Source: Frigidibacter sp. (GTDB lineage: Bacteria > Pseudomonadota > Alphaproteobacteria > Rhodobacterales > Rhodobacteraceae). From it: a DNA stretch of 64,000 bases. Where the stretch lies: contig NZ_JAUYTT010000011.1 of the NCBI RefSeq assembly GCF_030695035.1, positions 1-64,000 on the forward strand, written 5' to 3'. The notes under the pieces are model-generated. The model did not search any database. It had not been told where the DNA came from and saw only the letters and a list, made by a program, of their open reading frames with translations. Made by a program: the position numbers and the translations under genes. This document shows positions 7,948 to 16,821 of this stretch, in pieces; the stretch's first letter is position 1; each line of letters begins with the position of its first letter.

Positions 7948-9549
7948 CTAGCGCCGCGCATTGAGCAGATCGCGCGCCGTCTCCAGCGTATCCGCCTCCG
8001 CCGCGGGCTTGTCGCGCCGCCAGCGCAGCATTCGCGGAAAGCGCAGGGCGATGCCAGACTTGTGGCGCGGGCTTTCCTGAATGCCCTCGAAGGCGATCTC
8101 GAACACCAGTGCCGGCGTCACCCGCCGCACCGGGCCAAAGCGCTCCAGCGTGTTCTTGCGCACCCAGGCGGTGATCTCGCCGAACTCGGCATCGGTCAGG
8201 CCGGAATAGGCCTTCGTCACCGGCACCAGCTCCTCCCCCTGCCACAGCGCGAAGGTGAAATCGGTATAAAGGTTTGCGCGGCGGCCATGCCCGGCCTGCG
8301 CATAGACCATCACCGCGTCGAAGGTCATCGGGTCGAGCTTCCACTTCCACCAATCCCCCCGCTTGCGCCCCACATGATAGGGCGAAGCGAGGCGTTTGAT
8401 CATCACCCCCTCCGCGCCTGCCGCTGCCGCATCCGCCCGCAGGGCGGCCAGCGCAGGCCAATTCGCGAAGGGCAGGGGCGGCGACAGCCGGAAAGGCGCA
8501 CTGGCGGGCACATTCTTCGCCAACCGCCGCAGCGCCGCCTGCCGCGCCGCCAAAGGCTCCGCCCGGATGTCGCGGCCCTCATCCTCCAGCAGGTCATAGG
8601 CCATCAGGATCACCGGCGTGTCGGCCAGCAGCTTCTTCGAAACCGTCTTGCGCCCGATCCGCTTTTGCAGGGCGGCAAAGGGTAGCGGCGCGCCATCCCC
8701 CTCCGCCGAGAACGCCAGGATCTCGCCATCGATCACCGTGCCATTGGGCAGCCGGTCCGCCAACTCGGTCAGCTCGGGGAAGCGGTCCGTCACCAGCTCC
8801 TCCCCCCGCGACCACAGCGTGAACCGCCCGCCGCGCAGCACTGCCTGCCCGCGGATGCCGTCCCATTTCCAGTCCGCCGCCCAGTCCTCGGGCGGCCCGA
8901 GCGCCTCTGGCTCCTGCTCCAGCGCATGGGCGAGGCAGAACGGATAGGGCCGCGCCAGGTTGGCGCCGGGGTCATTGGTCAGCACCAAAGCGGCAAAGGT
9001 GGTCGTGTCCGGCGTCCAGTCCCCCATCAGCCGCAGCGCGATGTCCGGCTCGGCAATCCCCGTCGCCTGCGCCAGCGCGCGGGTCATCAGCCCCTGCGCC
9101 ACGCCCATCCGAAAGCCGCCGGTGATCAGCTTGTTGAACAGGAATCGCTCGGTCCCCTCCAGCGCCGTCCAGGCCTCCAGCACCGCCTCGCGCCGCTCGG
9201 GCTCTGGCAGGGCGGCAAGGCCGCGGATGCGGGTGATCCAGTCGGTCAGCGTCGCCGCCTCGGGCAGCGCCGGGGGCGGCAGGATCAGCGCAATGGTCTC
9301 GGCCAGATCGCCGGTCACCGCATAACTTTCCTCGAACAGCCACCCCGGCAGCCCCGCCACCTCCGCCGCCCACTCCGCCAGCCGCGTGGCATTCACCGCC
9401 CGCTTCGGCCGCCGCCCCGACAGCAGCGCGATGGTCCACAGCCGGTCCTGATCCGGCGCCTCGCGGAAATAGGCCGCCAGCGCCGCGGTCTTCTCCGACG
9501 TCCGCGTGGTCGTATCCAGCGCAGCGAACAGTGCAGCAAACCGCTTCAT
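7948..9549 (-). CDS. ATP-dependent DNA ligase (ligase-associated/Lhr-core type)
   Basis: Seals DNA nicks using ATP. The 533 residues contain an N-terminal helical DNA-binding domain, the nucleotidyltransferase domain with the adenylated Lys228 in KWDGIR, the motif VIDGEILAF, the motif GAEGVMIKR, and a C-terminal OB domain (WWKWKLDP onward). The start MKRFAALFAALD is typical of the family; upstream codons run through an intergenic repeat and are not coding. It lies next to an MBL-fold exonuclease gene on the same strand, the usual partner. The Lhr-like helicase and phosphoesterase that often complete this set are not in the window. Confidence 0.92.
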   Translation of the reverse strand: MKRFAALFAALDTTTRTSEKTAALAAYFREAPDQDRLWTIALLSGRRPKRAVNATRLAEWAAEVAGLPGWLFEESYAVTGDLAETIALILPPPALPEAATLTDWITRIRGLAALPEPERREAVLEAWTALEGTERFLFNKLITGGFRMGVAQGLMTRALAQATGIAEPDIALRLMGDWTPDTTTFAALVLTNDPGANLARPYPFCLAHALEQEPEALGPPEDWAADWKWDGIRGQAVLRGGRFTLWSRGEELVTDRFPELTELADRLPNGTVIDGEILAFSAEGDGAPLPFAALQKRIGRKTVSKKLLADTPVILMAYDLLEDEGRDIRAEPLAARQAALRRLAKNVPASAPFRLSPPLPFANWPALAALRADAAAAGAEGVMIKRLASPYHVGRKRGDWWKWKLDPMTFDAVMVYAQAGHGRRANLYTDFTFALWQGEELVPVTKAYSGLTDAEFGEITAWVRKNTLERFGPVRRVTPALVFEIAFEGIQESPRHKSGIALRFPRMLRWRRDKPAAEADTLETARDLLNARR

Positions 9550-9580
9550 CGCGCCGCCCCCAAACCAGACACCCCTTGCC

Positions 9581-9645
9581 CTTCGTTTTGGCCCAAATAT
9601 CCCGGGGGGAGTCTCCGCAGGAGACGGGGGGCAGCGCCCCCCTTC
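9581..9645 (-). repeat. Intergenic G-run/GAGGATATTT element, copy 2
   Basis: On the minus strand it reads GGGGGGC...GCCCCCC, an intervening GTCTCCTGCGGAGAC hairpin, CCCCCCGGGATATTTGGGCC and AAAACGAAG. It sits between the exonuclease and ligase genes, which run in the same direction, so if it terminates transcription it would split this pair. Confidence 0.75.
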
Positions 9646-9691
9646 TGCTCTCCTTTGCGGGCAGCGCCTCCCTCCGCAGCCAGCCGCGCAC

Positions 9692-10711
9692 TCATTCGGT
9701 AACCTCCGCAGCCGCCTCGGCCTCGTCCCCCTGCCAGTCCGTCGCCACGATCCCCGCATCATAGCCCTGATCCGCCAGCCAGCGCCGGAACACGGTCGTA
9801 TAACCATGGGTCACGAATACCCGGCTGGCCCCCGTCTCGCGGATCGCGGTGTTCAGCCCGTCCCAATCGGCATGGTCGGAAATCACGAAGCCCCGGTCCA
9901 CCGACCGCCGCCGCCGGATGCCGCGCAGGCGCATCCAGCCTGACGCGAAGCCTTCCGAGGCCGGCCCGAACCGCCGCGCCCAGGGCGTGCCAAGCGCGGC
10001 GGGCGGTGCCAGCACCAGCGCGCCCGGATGCGACTTGGCATCCACCCCCGGCACCACGCGGATCGTCTCGGGCAGCATCAACCCTTGCAAACGCAGGATC
10101 GCAGTCATCTCCTCCACCGCGCCATGGGTCAGGATCGGGCCGATGCCGGGATCGAGCCCCGCCAGCAGCCGTTGCGCCTTGCCAAGACTGTAGGCCCCCA
10201 GCACCGAGGCGCGGCCGTCGGCGGCATTCCCGGCCCACCAGCGGTTCACCTCGGCGCGGATCTCGGCCTCGGGGCGCCAGCGGAACACCGGCAGGCCAAA
10301 GGTGCATTCGCTGATGAAGGCATCACAGCGCACCGGCTCGAACGGCTCCGACAGGCCATCGGGAGCGATCTTGTAATCCCCCGACACCACCCAGACCTCG
10401 CCCGCCACCTCCACCCGCACCTGTGCCGATCCCGGCACATGCCCGGCCGGGTGCAGGCTGACGGTCGCCCCGCCGATCCGCAGCGGCACCCCGAACTCCA
10501 GCGCCTGCGCGGTGATCGGGCCGAGCCTGTGGCGCATCGCGGCAAGGCTGCGCGGGGTGGCGAGGTAATGGCCCATGCCGGACCGGGCATGGTCGGAATG
10601 GGCATGGGTCACGATCGCCCGGTCCACGGGGCGCCAGGGGTCGATGTAGAAATCCCCCGCCGGGCAGTGGATGCCCCGGTCGGTGAAGGTAAGAACCGGT
10701 TCGCGTGCCAT
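9692..10711 (-). CDS. Ligase-associated DNA exonuclease (metallo-beta-lactamase fold)
   Basis: A 339-residue nuclease of the MBL/beta-CASP type that partners the adjacent ATP-dependent ligase. The metal motif HAHSDHAR is at residues 36-43. Further metal-site candidates are HPAGHVPGSAQ, the GDYK Asp, and SDHADWDGL in the beta-CASP region. Related proteins act in DNA repair and in RNA 3'-end processing. It is upstream of the ligase in the same orientation, with a repeat element between them. Confidence 0.9.
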   Translation of the reverse strand: MAREPVLTFTDRGIHCPAGDFYIDPWRPVDRAIVTHAHSDHARSGMGHYLATPRSLAAMRHRLGPITAQALEFGVPLRIGGATVSLHPAGHVPGSAQVRVEVAGEVWVVSGDYKIAPDGLSEPFEPVRCDAFISECTFGLPVFRWRPEAEIRAEVNRWWAGNAADGRASVLGAYSLGKAQRLLAGLDPGIGPILTHGAVEEMTAILRLQGLMLPETIRVVPGVDAKSHPGALVLAPPAALGTPWARRFGPASEGFASGWMRLRGIRRRRSVDRGFVISDHADWDGLNTAIRETGASRVFVTHGYTTVFRRWLADQGYDAGIVATDWQGDEAEAAAEVTE

Positions 10712-10750
10712 TCCCTGAACTTAGGCTGCGCGCCGGCAAAGGGAAGCCGC

Positions 10751-11212
10751 TCAGGCGGCCATGCGCCTCGGCCTGCGCAGCCGCAGGCCCGCGCGCATGT
10801 TCAGCCCCAGCAGCGCAAGGTTGACCAGCCCGGCCAGCATCTCCAGCCGTTGCAGCCAGAAGAACCGCTCCTCGACCATGCCCTTGCTGGCGAGCCACCA
10901 CAGCGCGATGGCCAAGGGCAGCAACACCAGCAGGCCGTTGGCGGCGATGACCCGCATCCGCCGGGCCTTGGCGGCGATCTCGGGGCGCTTCCAGCCGCGG
11001 CCCATCACGGCCCCGCTGATCCCGGCGCCGGCCATCGCCGGGACCAGCACCAGACCGACACCCCAGAGGATGGCGACCCGCGCGGCGAGGATGTCTTCGG
11101 GGTAGCCGCTCGCCTCGGCCCGCCACAGCAGGGCCTGGAAGGCGAGAATCGTCAGCATGGCAGTACCACCGGCGGCGGCGTGGAGTTTGGCTTTGACGGG
11201 ACGGGACAGCAT
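10751..11212 (-). CDS. Small integral membrane protein, unknown function
   Basis: A 153-residue protein with four predicted transmembrane helices (around residues 18-35, 45-70, 90-110 and 118-138) and a basic Arg-rich C-terminus. I chose ATG 11212 because GGAG lies 9 nt upstream; the alternative TTG at 11227 would overlap that site. It is divergent from a MarR regulator, and the shared 5' region holds two palindromes, so it is probably the regulator's target. No family recognised. Confidence 0.75.
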   Translation of the reverse strand: MLSRPVKAKLHAAAGGTAMLTILAFQALLWRAEASGYPEDILAARVAILWGVGLVLVPAMAGAGISGAVMGRGWKRPEIAAKARRMRVIAANGLLVLLPLAIALWWLASKGMVEERFFWLQRLEMLAGLVNLALLGLNMRAGLRLRRPRRMAA

Positions 11213-11234
11213 GGCGAGTCGCTCCAAGTAAATA

Positions 11235-11245
11235 GGATGCTATCC
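11235..11245. promoter_or_regulatory. Short palindrome GGAT-N3-ATCC near the divergent starts
   Basis: A perfect 4-3-4 palindrome between the membrane-protein start and the main MarR-type operator. It may be a second regulator contact or a chance match. Confidence 0.3.
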
Positions 11246-11254
11246 ATATAGGGG

Positions 11255-11274
11255 TTGCATAGCGTGCTATGCAA
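11255..11274. promoter_or_regulatory. Probable MarR operator
   Basis: A perfect 9-2-9 inverted repeat, TTGCATAGC-N2-GCTATGCAA, in the divergent promoter region. Its size and symmetry suit a winged-helix MarR dimer. It covers an upstream ATG at 11269, which argues that marR starts at 11290. Confidence 0.7.
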
Positions 11275-11289
11275 GTGACAGATGGCCGC

Positions 11290-11727
11290 ATGGATTTCGA
11301 CAAGACACGCTCTGCCGGCTACCTCGCGAACCACCTTGCGCGGCTCTTCGCGCAGCATCTGGCCGCCGGGATCGCCCCCGTCGGCCTCGCCCCCGCGCAG
11401 TTCATGACGCTGCTGGAGCTGTGGCGCGAGGATGGGCTGACCCAAGCCGAACTTTGCGCGCGGCTGGATGTCGAGCAGGCAACGATGGCCGGCACCCTCG
11501 GCCGCATGGCCCGCGACGGGCTGATCGAGCGGCGGGCGCATCCGGTGGACCGCCGGGCGCAGACGGTGCATCTGACGAGCCGGGCCCGCGCGCTGGAGGG
11601 GCCCGCGACCGCCGCGGCGCAGGCGGTGAACGCACAGGCGCTGAGCGCGCTGCCCGAGGCGGATCGGGAGCCCTTCGTGGCCTCCCTGTCCCGGATCGTC
11701 GCGGAAATGCGGCGCCGCAAGCCGTGA
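11290..11727 (+). CDS. MarR family transcriptional regulator
   Basis: A 145-residue winged-helix dimeric regulator. The recognition region LTQAELCARLDVEQATMAGTL and the wing (DRRAQTVHLT) are clear. Start ATG 11290 (MDFDKTRSAGY) is preferred; ATG 11269 would put the operator inside the coding region. It probably represses itself and the divergent membrane-protein gene through the palindrome at 11255-11274. The ligand is unknown. Confidence 0.88.
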   Translation: MDFDKTRSAGYLANHLARLFAQHLAAGIAPVGLAPAQFMTLLELWREDGLTQAELCARLDVEQATMAGTLGRMARDGLIERRAHPVDRRAQTVHLTSRARALEGPATAAAQAVNAQALSALPEADREPFVASLSRIVAEMRRRKP

Positions 11728-11900
11728 TCGTGCTCGAAATTGCACAAATATCGGGCATCTGCCCGAATTATGGCAACACTTTGGCGGGCATCGGCGTTAA
11801 CATCATGCAGCGCCTTCCCCTGTCCGGCGCTGCTGCCTAACACTTGGGGAAACGCCCCTGAATCGTCGGGGGACAACAGGGCGGGACATCGGCACGAGTG

Positions 11901-13316
11901 ATGGCGACCGAGTATTTCAACGAAATGTATGAGGGGGGCGCTGTTCGGGCGCCCTATGCGCGGCTTGAGGACTGGATGCAATCCATGCCTGCAGAGCTGC
12001 GGCAGATGAAACAGGCCGAGGCGGAGGATCTGTTCCGGCGCATCGGCATCACCTTCGCCGTCTATGGCGAGGGCGGCGATCCGGATCGGCTGATCCCTTT
12101 CGACATGTTCCCGCGGGTCTTTGCGCAGGACGAATGGCGCAAGCTGGAACGCGGCATCAAGCAACGGGCGCGGGCGCTTAACGCCTTCCTCGTCGATGTC
12201 TATGGCCGGGGCGAGATCGTGAAGGCGGGCAAGATCCCCTCGCGCCTTGTCTACCGCAACGAGGCGTATGAGAAGGCCGTGTCGGGCTTCGTGCCTCCGC
12301 GGGGCGTGTTCAGCCATATCGTAGGCATCGATATCGTGCGCACCGGGCCGGGCGATTTCTTCGTGCTGGAAGACAATTGCCGCACGCCAAGCGGCGTCAG
12401 CTACATGCTGGAAAACCGCGAGATCATGATGCGGATGTTCCCGGCGCTGTTCCAGAACAACCGGATCGAGCCGGTGGACAACTACTCCGACCTCTTGCGC
12501 CGCACGCTGGCCAGCGTCGCCCCCGCGAAATGCGACCGCGATCCGACCATCGTGATCCTGACCCCCGGGCACTTCAACAGCGCCTATTACGAGCACAGCT
12601 TCCTCGCCGACCTTATGGGCGTGGAACTGGTCGAGGGCGCGGACCTGTTCGTGGAAAACGGCTTCGTCTGGATGCGCACGACCGAGGGGCCCAAGAAGGT
12701 GGACGTGATCTACCGCCGCATCGATGACAGCTATCTTGACCCGCTGTGCTTCCGCCCGGATTCGATGCTGGGTGTGCCGGGGCTGATGGATGTCTATCGC
12801 TCGGGTGGCGTTACCATCTGTTCGGCGCCGGGGGCCGGCGTTGCGGATGACAAGGCGGTCTATACCTTCGTGCCCGACATGGTGCGCTTCTATCTGGGCG
12901 AGGAGCCGATCCTGAAGAACGTGCCGACCTGGCAATGCGGCAAGGAGGACGATCTGAAATATGTGCAGGCCAACCTCAAGGAGCTGGTGGTGAAAGAGGT
13001 CCATGGCTCTGGCGGCTACGGGATGCTGGTCGGGCCGAAATCCACGCCTGAGCAGATTGCCTATTTCGCCGATCGCATCGCCAAAGACCCAGACAATTAC
13101 ATCGCACAGCCGACGCTGGCGCTGTCCACAGTGCCGACCTTCGTGGAAGAGGGCGTCGCGCCCCGCCATGTCGATCTGCGGCCCTATTGCCTTGTGGGCG
13201 AGCGGATCGAGCTGGTGCCGGGCGGCCTCACAAGGGTCGCGCTGAAGGATGGCAGTCTGGTCGTGAACTCGTCGCAGGGCGGCGGGGTCAAGGACACCTG
13301 GGTACTGGCGGAGTAG
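11901..13316 (+). CDS. Circularly permuted ATP-grasp protein of the Anbu operon
   Basis: A 471-residue CP_ATPgrasp protein (older names DUF404/DUF407), probably a peptide or amide-bond ligase. Characteristic parts are FVLEDNCRTPSGVSYMLENR, VDVIYRRIDD and VVKEVHGSGGYGML, which contribute to ATP and Mg binding. The GTG at 11898 is directly before the ATG and is an alternative start. It is first in a four-gene operon with alpha-E, transglutaminase and Anbu proteins; spacing to the next gene is 5 nt. A true substrate has not been established for this family. Confidence 0.9.
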   Translation: MATEYFNEMYEGGAVRAPYARLEDWMQSMPAELRQMKQAEAEDLFRRIGITFAVYGEGGDPDRLIPFDMFPRVFAQDEWRKLERGIKQRARALNAFLVDVYGRGEIVKAGKIPSRLVYRNEAYEKAVSGFVPPRGVFSHIVGIDIVRTGPGDFFVLEDNCRTPSGVSYMLENREIMMRMFPALFQNNRIEPVDNYSDLLRRTLASVAPAKCDRDPTIVILTPGHFNSAYYEHSFLADLMGVELVEGADLFVENGFVWMRTTEGPKKVDVIYRRIDDSYLDPLCFRPDSMLGVPGLMDVYRSGGVTICSAPGAGVADDKAVYTFVPDMVRFYLGEEPILKNVPTWQCGKEDDLKYVQANLKELVVKEVHGSGGYGMLVGPKSTPEQIAYFADRIAKDPDNYIAQPTLALSTVPTFVEEGVAPRHVDLRPYCLVGERIELVPGGLTRVALKDGSLVVNSSQGGGVKDTWVLAE

Positions 13317-13321
13317 AGATC

Positions 13322-14275
13322 ATGCTGAGCCGGACCGCCGACAACCTGTTCTGGATTGCGCGTTATATGGAGCGCGCCGAAACCATGGCCCGCCTGCTGG
13401 AAGTGGGGGCGCGCATCGCGCTGCTGCCCTCGGCCGGGCACGGATACCGCAGCGAGTGGGACAGCCTGCTGCAAGCCTCGGGCACCGCCGCGGGCTTTGC
13501 CAAGAAATATGGCGATCCGGTGCAGCGCAACATCGAGAGCTATCTGTTCTTCGACCACGACAACTCCTCCTCGGTCGCTTACTGCATTAGCCGCGCCCGT
13601 GAAAACGCCCGCATCGTGCGCACCGCGCTGACGACGCAGGTGTGGGACGCGCTCAACACCGCCTTTCAGGAAATGCGCCAGCTGGAACGCACCCCGCGCT
13701 CGCAGCTGGAACTGTCGCGGCTGACGGAATGGACCATGCGCCATGCCGCCATGGTGCGCGGCGCCATCGACGCAACCTTGCTGCGCAACGATGGCTGGGA
13801 TTTCCTTGGCCTTGGCTACAAGCTGGAGCGGGCCGACAACACCTCGCGGCTGATGGACGTGAAATACTACGTGCTGCTGCCGCGCGCCGATTACGTGGGC
13901 TCGGGTCTCGACAACTACCAATGGACCACGCTGCTGCGTGCGATGTCCTCGCACCGGGCGTTCCACTGGGCCTATGGCGGCGACATCACCGCCGGCAAGA
14001 TCGCGCATTTCCTGATCCTGAACCCGCAATGCCCGCGCTCTCTGATCACCTCGATCGAGGGCGCGACCGGGCATCTGGACCGGCTGGCCAAGGCCTATCA
14101 CACCACGACCGAGGCGCAGAGCCGGTCCCGCGCGCTGCTGGGGGAGCTGTCGGAGATGACGGTGGACGACATATTCGAGGAAGGCCTGCACGAATACCTC
14201 AGCCGGTTCATCGGCGATGTCGGCGAGGTCTCGCAGCTTGTCGGCGACATTTACCTCAGCGGGATAGCACGATGA
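13322..14275 (+). CDS. Alpha-E domain protein (DUF403)
   Basis: A 317-residue all-helical protein starting MLSRTADNLFWIARYMERAE, the family hallmark. Members are found next to permuted ATP-grasp proteins, transglutaminases and Anbu. The biochemical role is unknown. The stop overlaps the next ATG (ATGA), indicating coupled translation. Confidence 0.9.
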   Translation: MLSRTADNLFWIARYMERAETMARLLEVGARIALLPSAGHGYRSEWDSLLQASGTAAGFAKKYGDPVQRNIESYLFFDHDNSSSVAYCISRARENARIVRTALTTQVWDALNTAFQEMRQLERTPRSQLELSRLTEWTMRHAAMVRGAIDATLLRNDGWDFLGLGYKLERADNTSRLMDVKYYVLLPRADYVGSGLDNYQWTTLLRAMSSHRAFHWAYGGDITAGKIAHFLILNPQCPRSLITSIEGATGHLDRLAKAYHTTTEAQSRSRALLGELSEMTVDDIFEEGLHEYLSRFIGDVGEVSQLVGDIYLSGIAR

Positions 14276-15084
14276 TCCTCACCGTCTCTCATACCAGCAT
14301 CTACAGCTATGACGCCCCCGTGCGCGGCGCGGTGCAAAGCCTGCGGATGACGCCATCGGTCTGCGACGGACAGCGCGCGATCCGCTGGAATATCGAGGTT
14401 GTCGGCGGCACCCGCGGTGCCAGCTTCCGCGATGGCGCCGGGGATTGGGTCGAAGGCTGGTCGCTGCGCGGCCCGGTCAGCGAAATCACCGTGAAGGTCA
14501 CGGGCGAGGTCGCTACCACCGACATGGCCGGCGTGCTGCGCGGCCATCGCGAGACGGTGCCGCCCGAATCCTACCTGCGTGAGACGGGCCCGACCCGGGC
14601 CGATTCCGGGCTGATGACGCTGGCGCAAGAGGCCGTCGCCGGCGCCACCGACGCGCTGGACCGCGCGCACCGTATCGCCGCCGCGATCAACGAGGCCATC
14701 GCCTACCGTCCCGGATCGACCGACGCCCATGGCACCGCCGCCGAGGCGCTGGCCCTGGGCGAGGGCGTCTGCCAGGACCACACCCACGCCATCATCGCCT
14801 GCGCCCGTTTCCTCGACATGCCGGCGCGCTACGTCTCGGGCTACCTGCATGCCGGGCAGGAGGGCACGCCGAACGAGGCCTCACACGCCTGGGCCGAGGT
14901 CTGGATCGACCGGCTGGGCTGGGTCGGCTTCGATGCCTCCAACGCCAACTGTCCCGATGCGCGCTACATCCGCCTCGGTTCGGGCTTCGATGCCGGCGAT
15001 GCGGCGCCGATCCGGGGTGTGGCGCATGGACGCGTCGCCGAATCGCTGGATGTGACGGTTGCGGTCGAGGCCGTGCAGCAATAG
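14272..15084 (+). CDS. Transglutaminase-like cysteine protease of the Anbu operon
   Basis: A 270-residue transglutaminase-superfamily protein with an N-terminal beta domain (bacterial transglutaminase-like N-terminal region) and a papain-like core. The catalytic triad is visible: Cys167 in GEGVCQDHTH, His205 in EASHAWAEVW, and Asp221 in GFDASN. There is no signal peptide, so it is cytoplasmic like its operon partners. It probably cleaves or rearranges amide bonds made by the ATP-grasp partner; that is inference from context. Confidence 0.9.
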   Translation: MILTVSHTSIYSYDAPVRGAVQSLRMTPSVCDGQRAIRWNIEVVGGTRGASFRDGAGDWVEGWSLRGPVSEITVKVTGEVATTDMAGVLRGHRETVPPESYLRETGPTRADSGLMTLAQEAVAGATDALDRAHRIAAAINEAIAYRPGSTDAHGTAAEALALGEGVCQDHTHAIIACARFLDMPARYVSGYLHAGQEGTPNEASHAWAEVWIDRLGWVGFDASNANCPDARYIRLGSGFDAGDAAPIRGVAHGRVAESLDVTVAVEAVQQ

Positions 15085-15144
15085 GGTCGCAGCGGGGCGG
15101 AGCAGACCGGGATACTCCCGGAGACGGATTTTCGAGGCATTGAG

Positions 15145-15870
15145 ATGACCTATTGTGTGGGCCTTCTGTTGAACGAAGGCATGGTGCTTCTGTCCGACAC
15201 CCGGACCAATGCCGGGCTCGACAACATCGCGACCTACCGGAAGATGTTCATCTTCGAGGAGCCCGGCGAACGGGTGATCGCGATCCTGACAGCCGGCAGC
15301 CTGTCCGTGACCCAAACCACCATCGCCAGGCTGCGCGAGGCAATTGACGAACCCGATGCCGATGCCGGCCATTCGATCATGCTGGCGCCGACGATGCTGA
15401 AGGTGGCCGAGATCATCGGCAACACCCTCGCCTCGGTCCGGCAGGACATCGACGAGAAGATGACCGCCGCCAAGGTCAGCACCTCGGCCAGCATGATCGT
15501 GGCCGGTCAGCGGGCGGGCGGCGCGATGCGGATGTTCCTGATCTACCCGGAGGGCAATTTCATCGAGGCGACCGATGACACGCCCTTCCTGCAGATCGGC
15601 GAGCACAAATATGGCAAGCCGATTCTCGACCGGGTGGTGAAACCCGCCACCTCGATCTCCGAGGCGCAGAAGGCGGTGCTGCTGTCGATGGATTCGACGC
15701 TACGCTCAAACCTGTCGGTCGGGATGCCGCTGGATCTTGCCGTGATCGAGAAGGACGCCTGCCGGGTGACCGCCCGCCGCCGGATCGAAGCGGGCGACCC
15801 GCAGTTCAAGGAAATGAGCGAGGCCTGGTCGGTCGCGTTGCGCGAGAGCTTCACCCAGATCACGATCTGA
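15145..15870 (+). CDS. Anbu proteasome-like peptidase
   Basis: A 241-residue protein of the Ntn-hydrolase fold, recognised as Anbu (ancestral beta subunit), related to HslV and the proteasome beta subunit. Removal of Met1 exposes Thr2 as the N-terminal nucleophile (M-TYCVGLLL). LSDTRTNAG and ILTAGSLSVTQT are core strands. Known Anbu proteins assemble as open helical or lock-washer rings without a recognised ATPase cap. It closes the operon 60 nt after the transglutaminase gene. Confidence 0.9.
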   Translation: MTYCVGLLLNEGMVLLSDTRTNAGLDNIATYRKMFIFEEPGERVIAILTAGSLSVTQTTIARLREAIDEPDADAGHSIMLAPTMLKVAEIIGNTLASVRQDIDEKMTAAKVSTSASMIVAGQRAGGAMRMFLIYPEGNFIEATDDTPFLQIGEHKYGKPILDRVVKPATSISEAQKAVLLSMDSTLRSNLSVGMPLDLAVIEKDACRVTARRRIEAGDPQFKEMSEAWSVALRESFTQITI

Positions 15871-15876
15871 GGGCGT

Positions 15877-16821
15877 TCAGCCCCCGGCCGCAAACAGCGT
15901 GGCGGCGCCGTTGTAGAAGCGGCGGCGCGCGGCTGGCGTTTCCATCATCATCTCATGTTCGGCACCGGGGATCACCTCCAGCCGTCCGCCCGGCCAGCGC
16001 GCTATGATGCTGCGGATGCGGCCCGTGTCGACCACCCGTTCATTGCCGCCCATGATACACAGGCAGGGCAGGGCGGGCGGCGGCATCGCCGCCAGCGCCC
16101 GCGTCTCGCGCAGCGCCTCCAGCAGCCAGTGCAGCGTCGGCCCACCAAGCGCGAGCTCGGGATGCGCGCGAAGCTGGCGCTGCATGAAGGCATACATCGC
16201 AGGATCGGTGGTCAGCACATTGCCGGGTGCCTCGGTTGCCAGCACATAGGTCACCGGGCCGGTGGTTGGCGCATAGACATGCCCGCGCCGCGCCATCCGC
16301 GCGCCGGTGCCGACTGCCCAGGCCAAGGGCCGCGCCGCCGCATGGATCTTGATCCCCCACATCGGGGCCGAGAACACGGCAGAGCGGACAGGCAGCCCTT
16401 CATGCAGGGCGCGCAGGCCGATGCTGCCGCCCATCGAATGCGCGATCAGATGGAACGGTTCGGGCAGGCCCGCCTCACGCGCGGCCGCGACCAGTTCGGG
16501 CACGTCGAGCTGATACTCACCAAACCGCCCGACATGCCCGCGGGCCGGGTCGGCCAGCGGTCGGTCGGCCAGCCCTTGTCCGCGCCAGTCGATGCAGGCC
16601 ATCGCATAGCCGCGCGCGGCCAGCTCGCCCGCAGCGGGGCCGTATTTCTCGACATATTCCGTACGGCCGGGAAACAGCAGCACCGTCCCCTTCGCGCCGT
16701 CAAGCGGCCACAACGCCACCCGCACCCGCACGCCATCTGCGCAGGTCCGCCACAGCGCGATGCCCCCGGCGGGGGCATCGGCAATGTCTTCATGCAGCGG
16801 GGCGGGCTGGCCTGCGTCCAT
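15877..16821 (-). CDS. Alpha/beta hydrolase (serine aminopeptidase/lysophospholipase-like)
   Basis: A 314-residue alpha/beta hydrolase. Nucleophile Ser129 lies in AHSMGGS; the oxyanion region is LFPGRTEY and the catalytic His is in PGAEHEMMME near the C-terminus. It resembles PldB/monoacylglycerol lipase-like hydrolases; the substrate is uncertain. The start overlaps the stop of the SCP2 gene by 1 nt, so the two form an operon and may both handle lipids. Confidence 0.88.
   Translation of the reverse strand: MDAGQPAPLHEDIADAPAGGIALWRTCADGVRVRVALWPLDGAKGTVLLFPGRTEYVEKYGPAAGELAARGYAMACIDWRGQGLADRPLADPARGHVGRFGEYQLDVPELVAAAREAGLPEPFHLIAHSMGGSIGLRALHEGLPVRSAVFSAPMWGIKIHAAARPLAWAVGTGARMARRGHVYAPTTGPVTYVLATEAPGNVLTTDPAMYAFMQRQLRAHPELALGGPTLHWLLEALRETRALAAMPPPALPCLCIMGGNERVVDTGRIRSIIARWPGGRLEVIPGAEHEMMMETPAARRRFYNGAATLFAAGG

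Noticed and set aside
9550-9807. Longer N-terminus for the DNA ligase
   Set aside because: The extra 86 codons translate an intergenic repeat element and the end of the neighbouring gene; the family starts at MKRFAALF.
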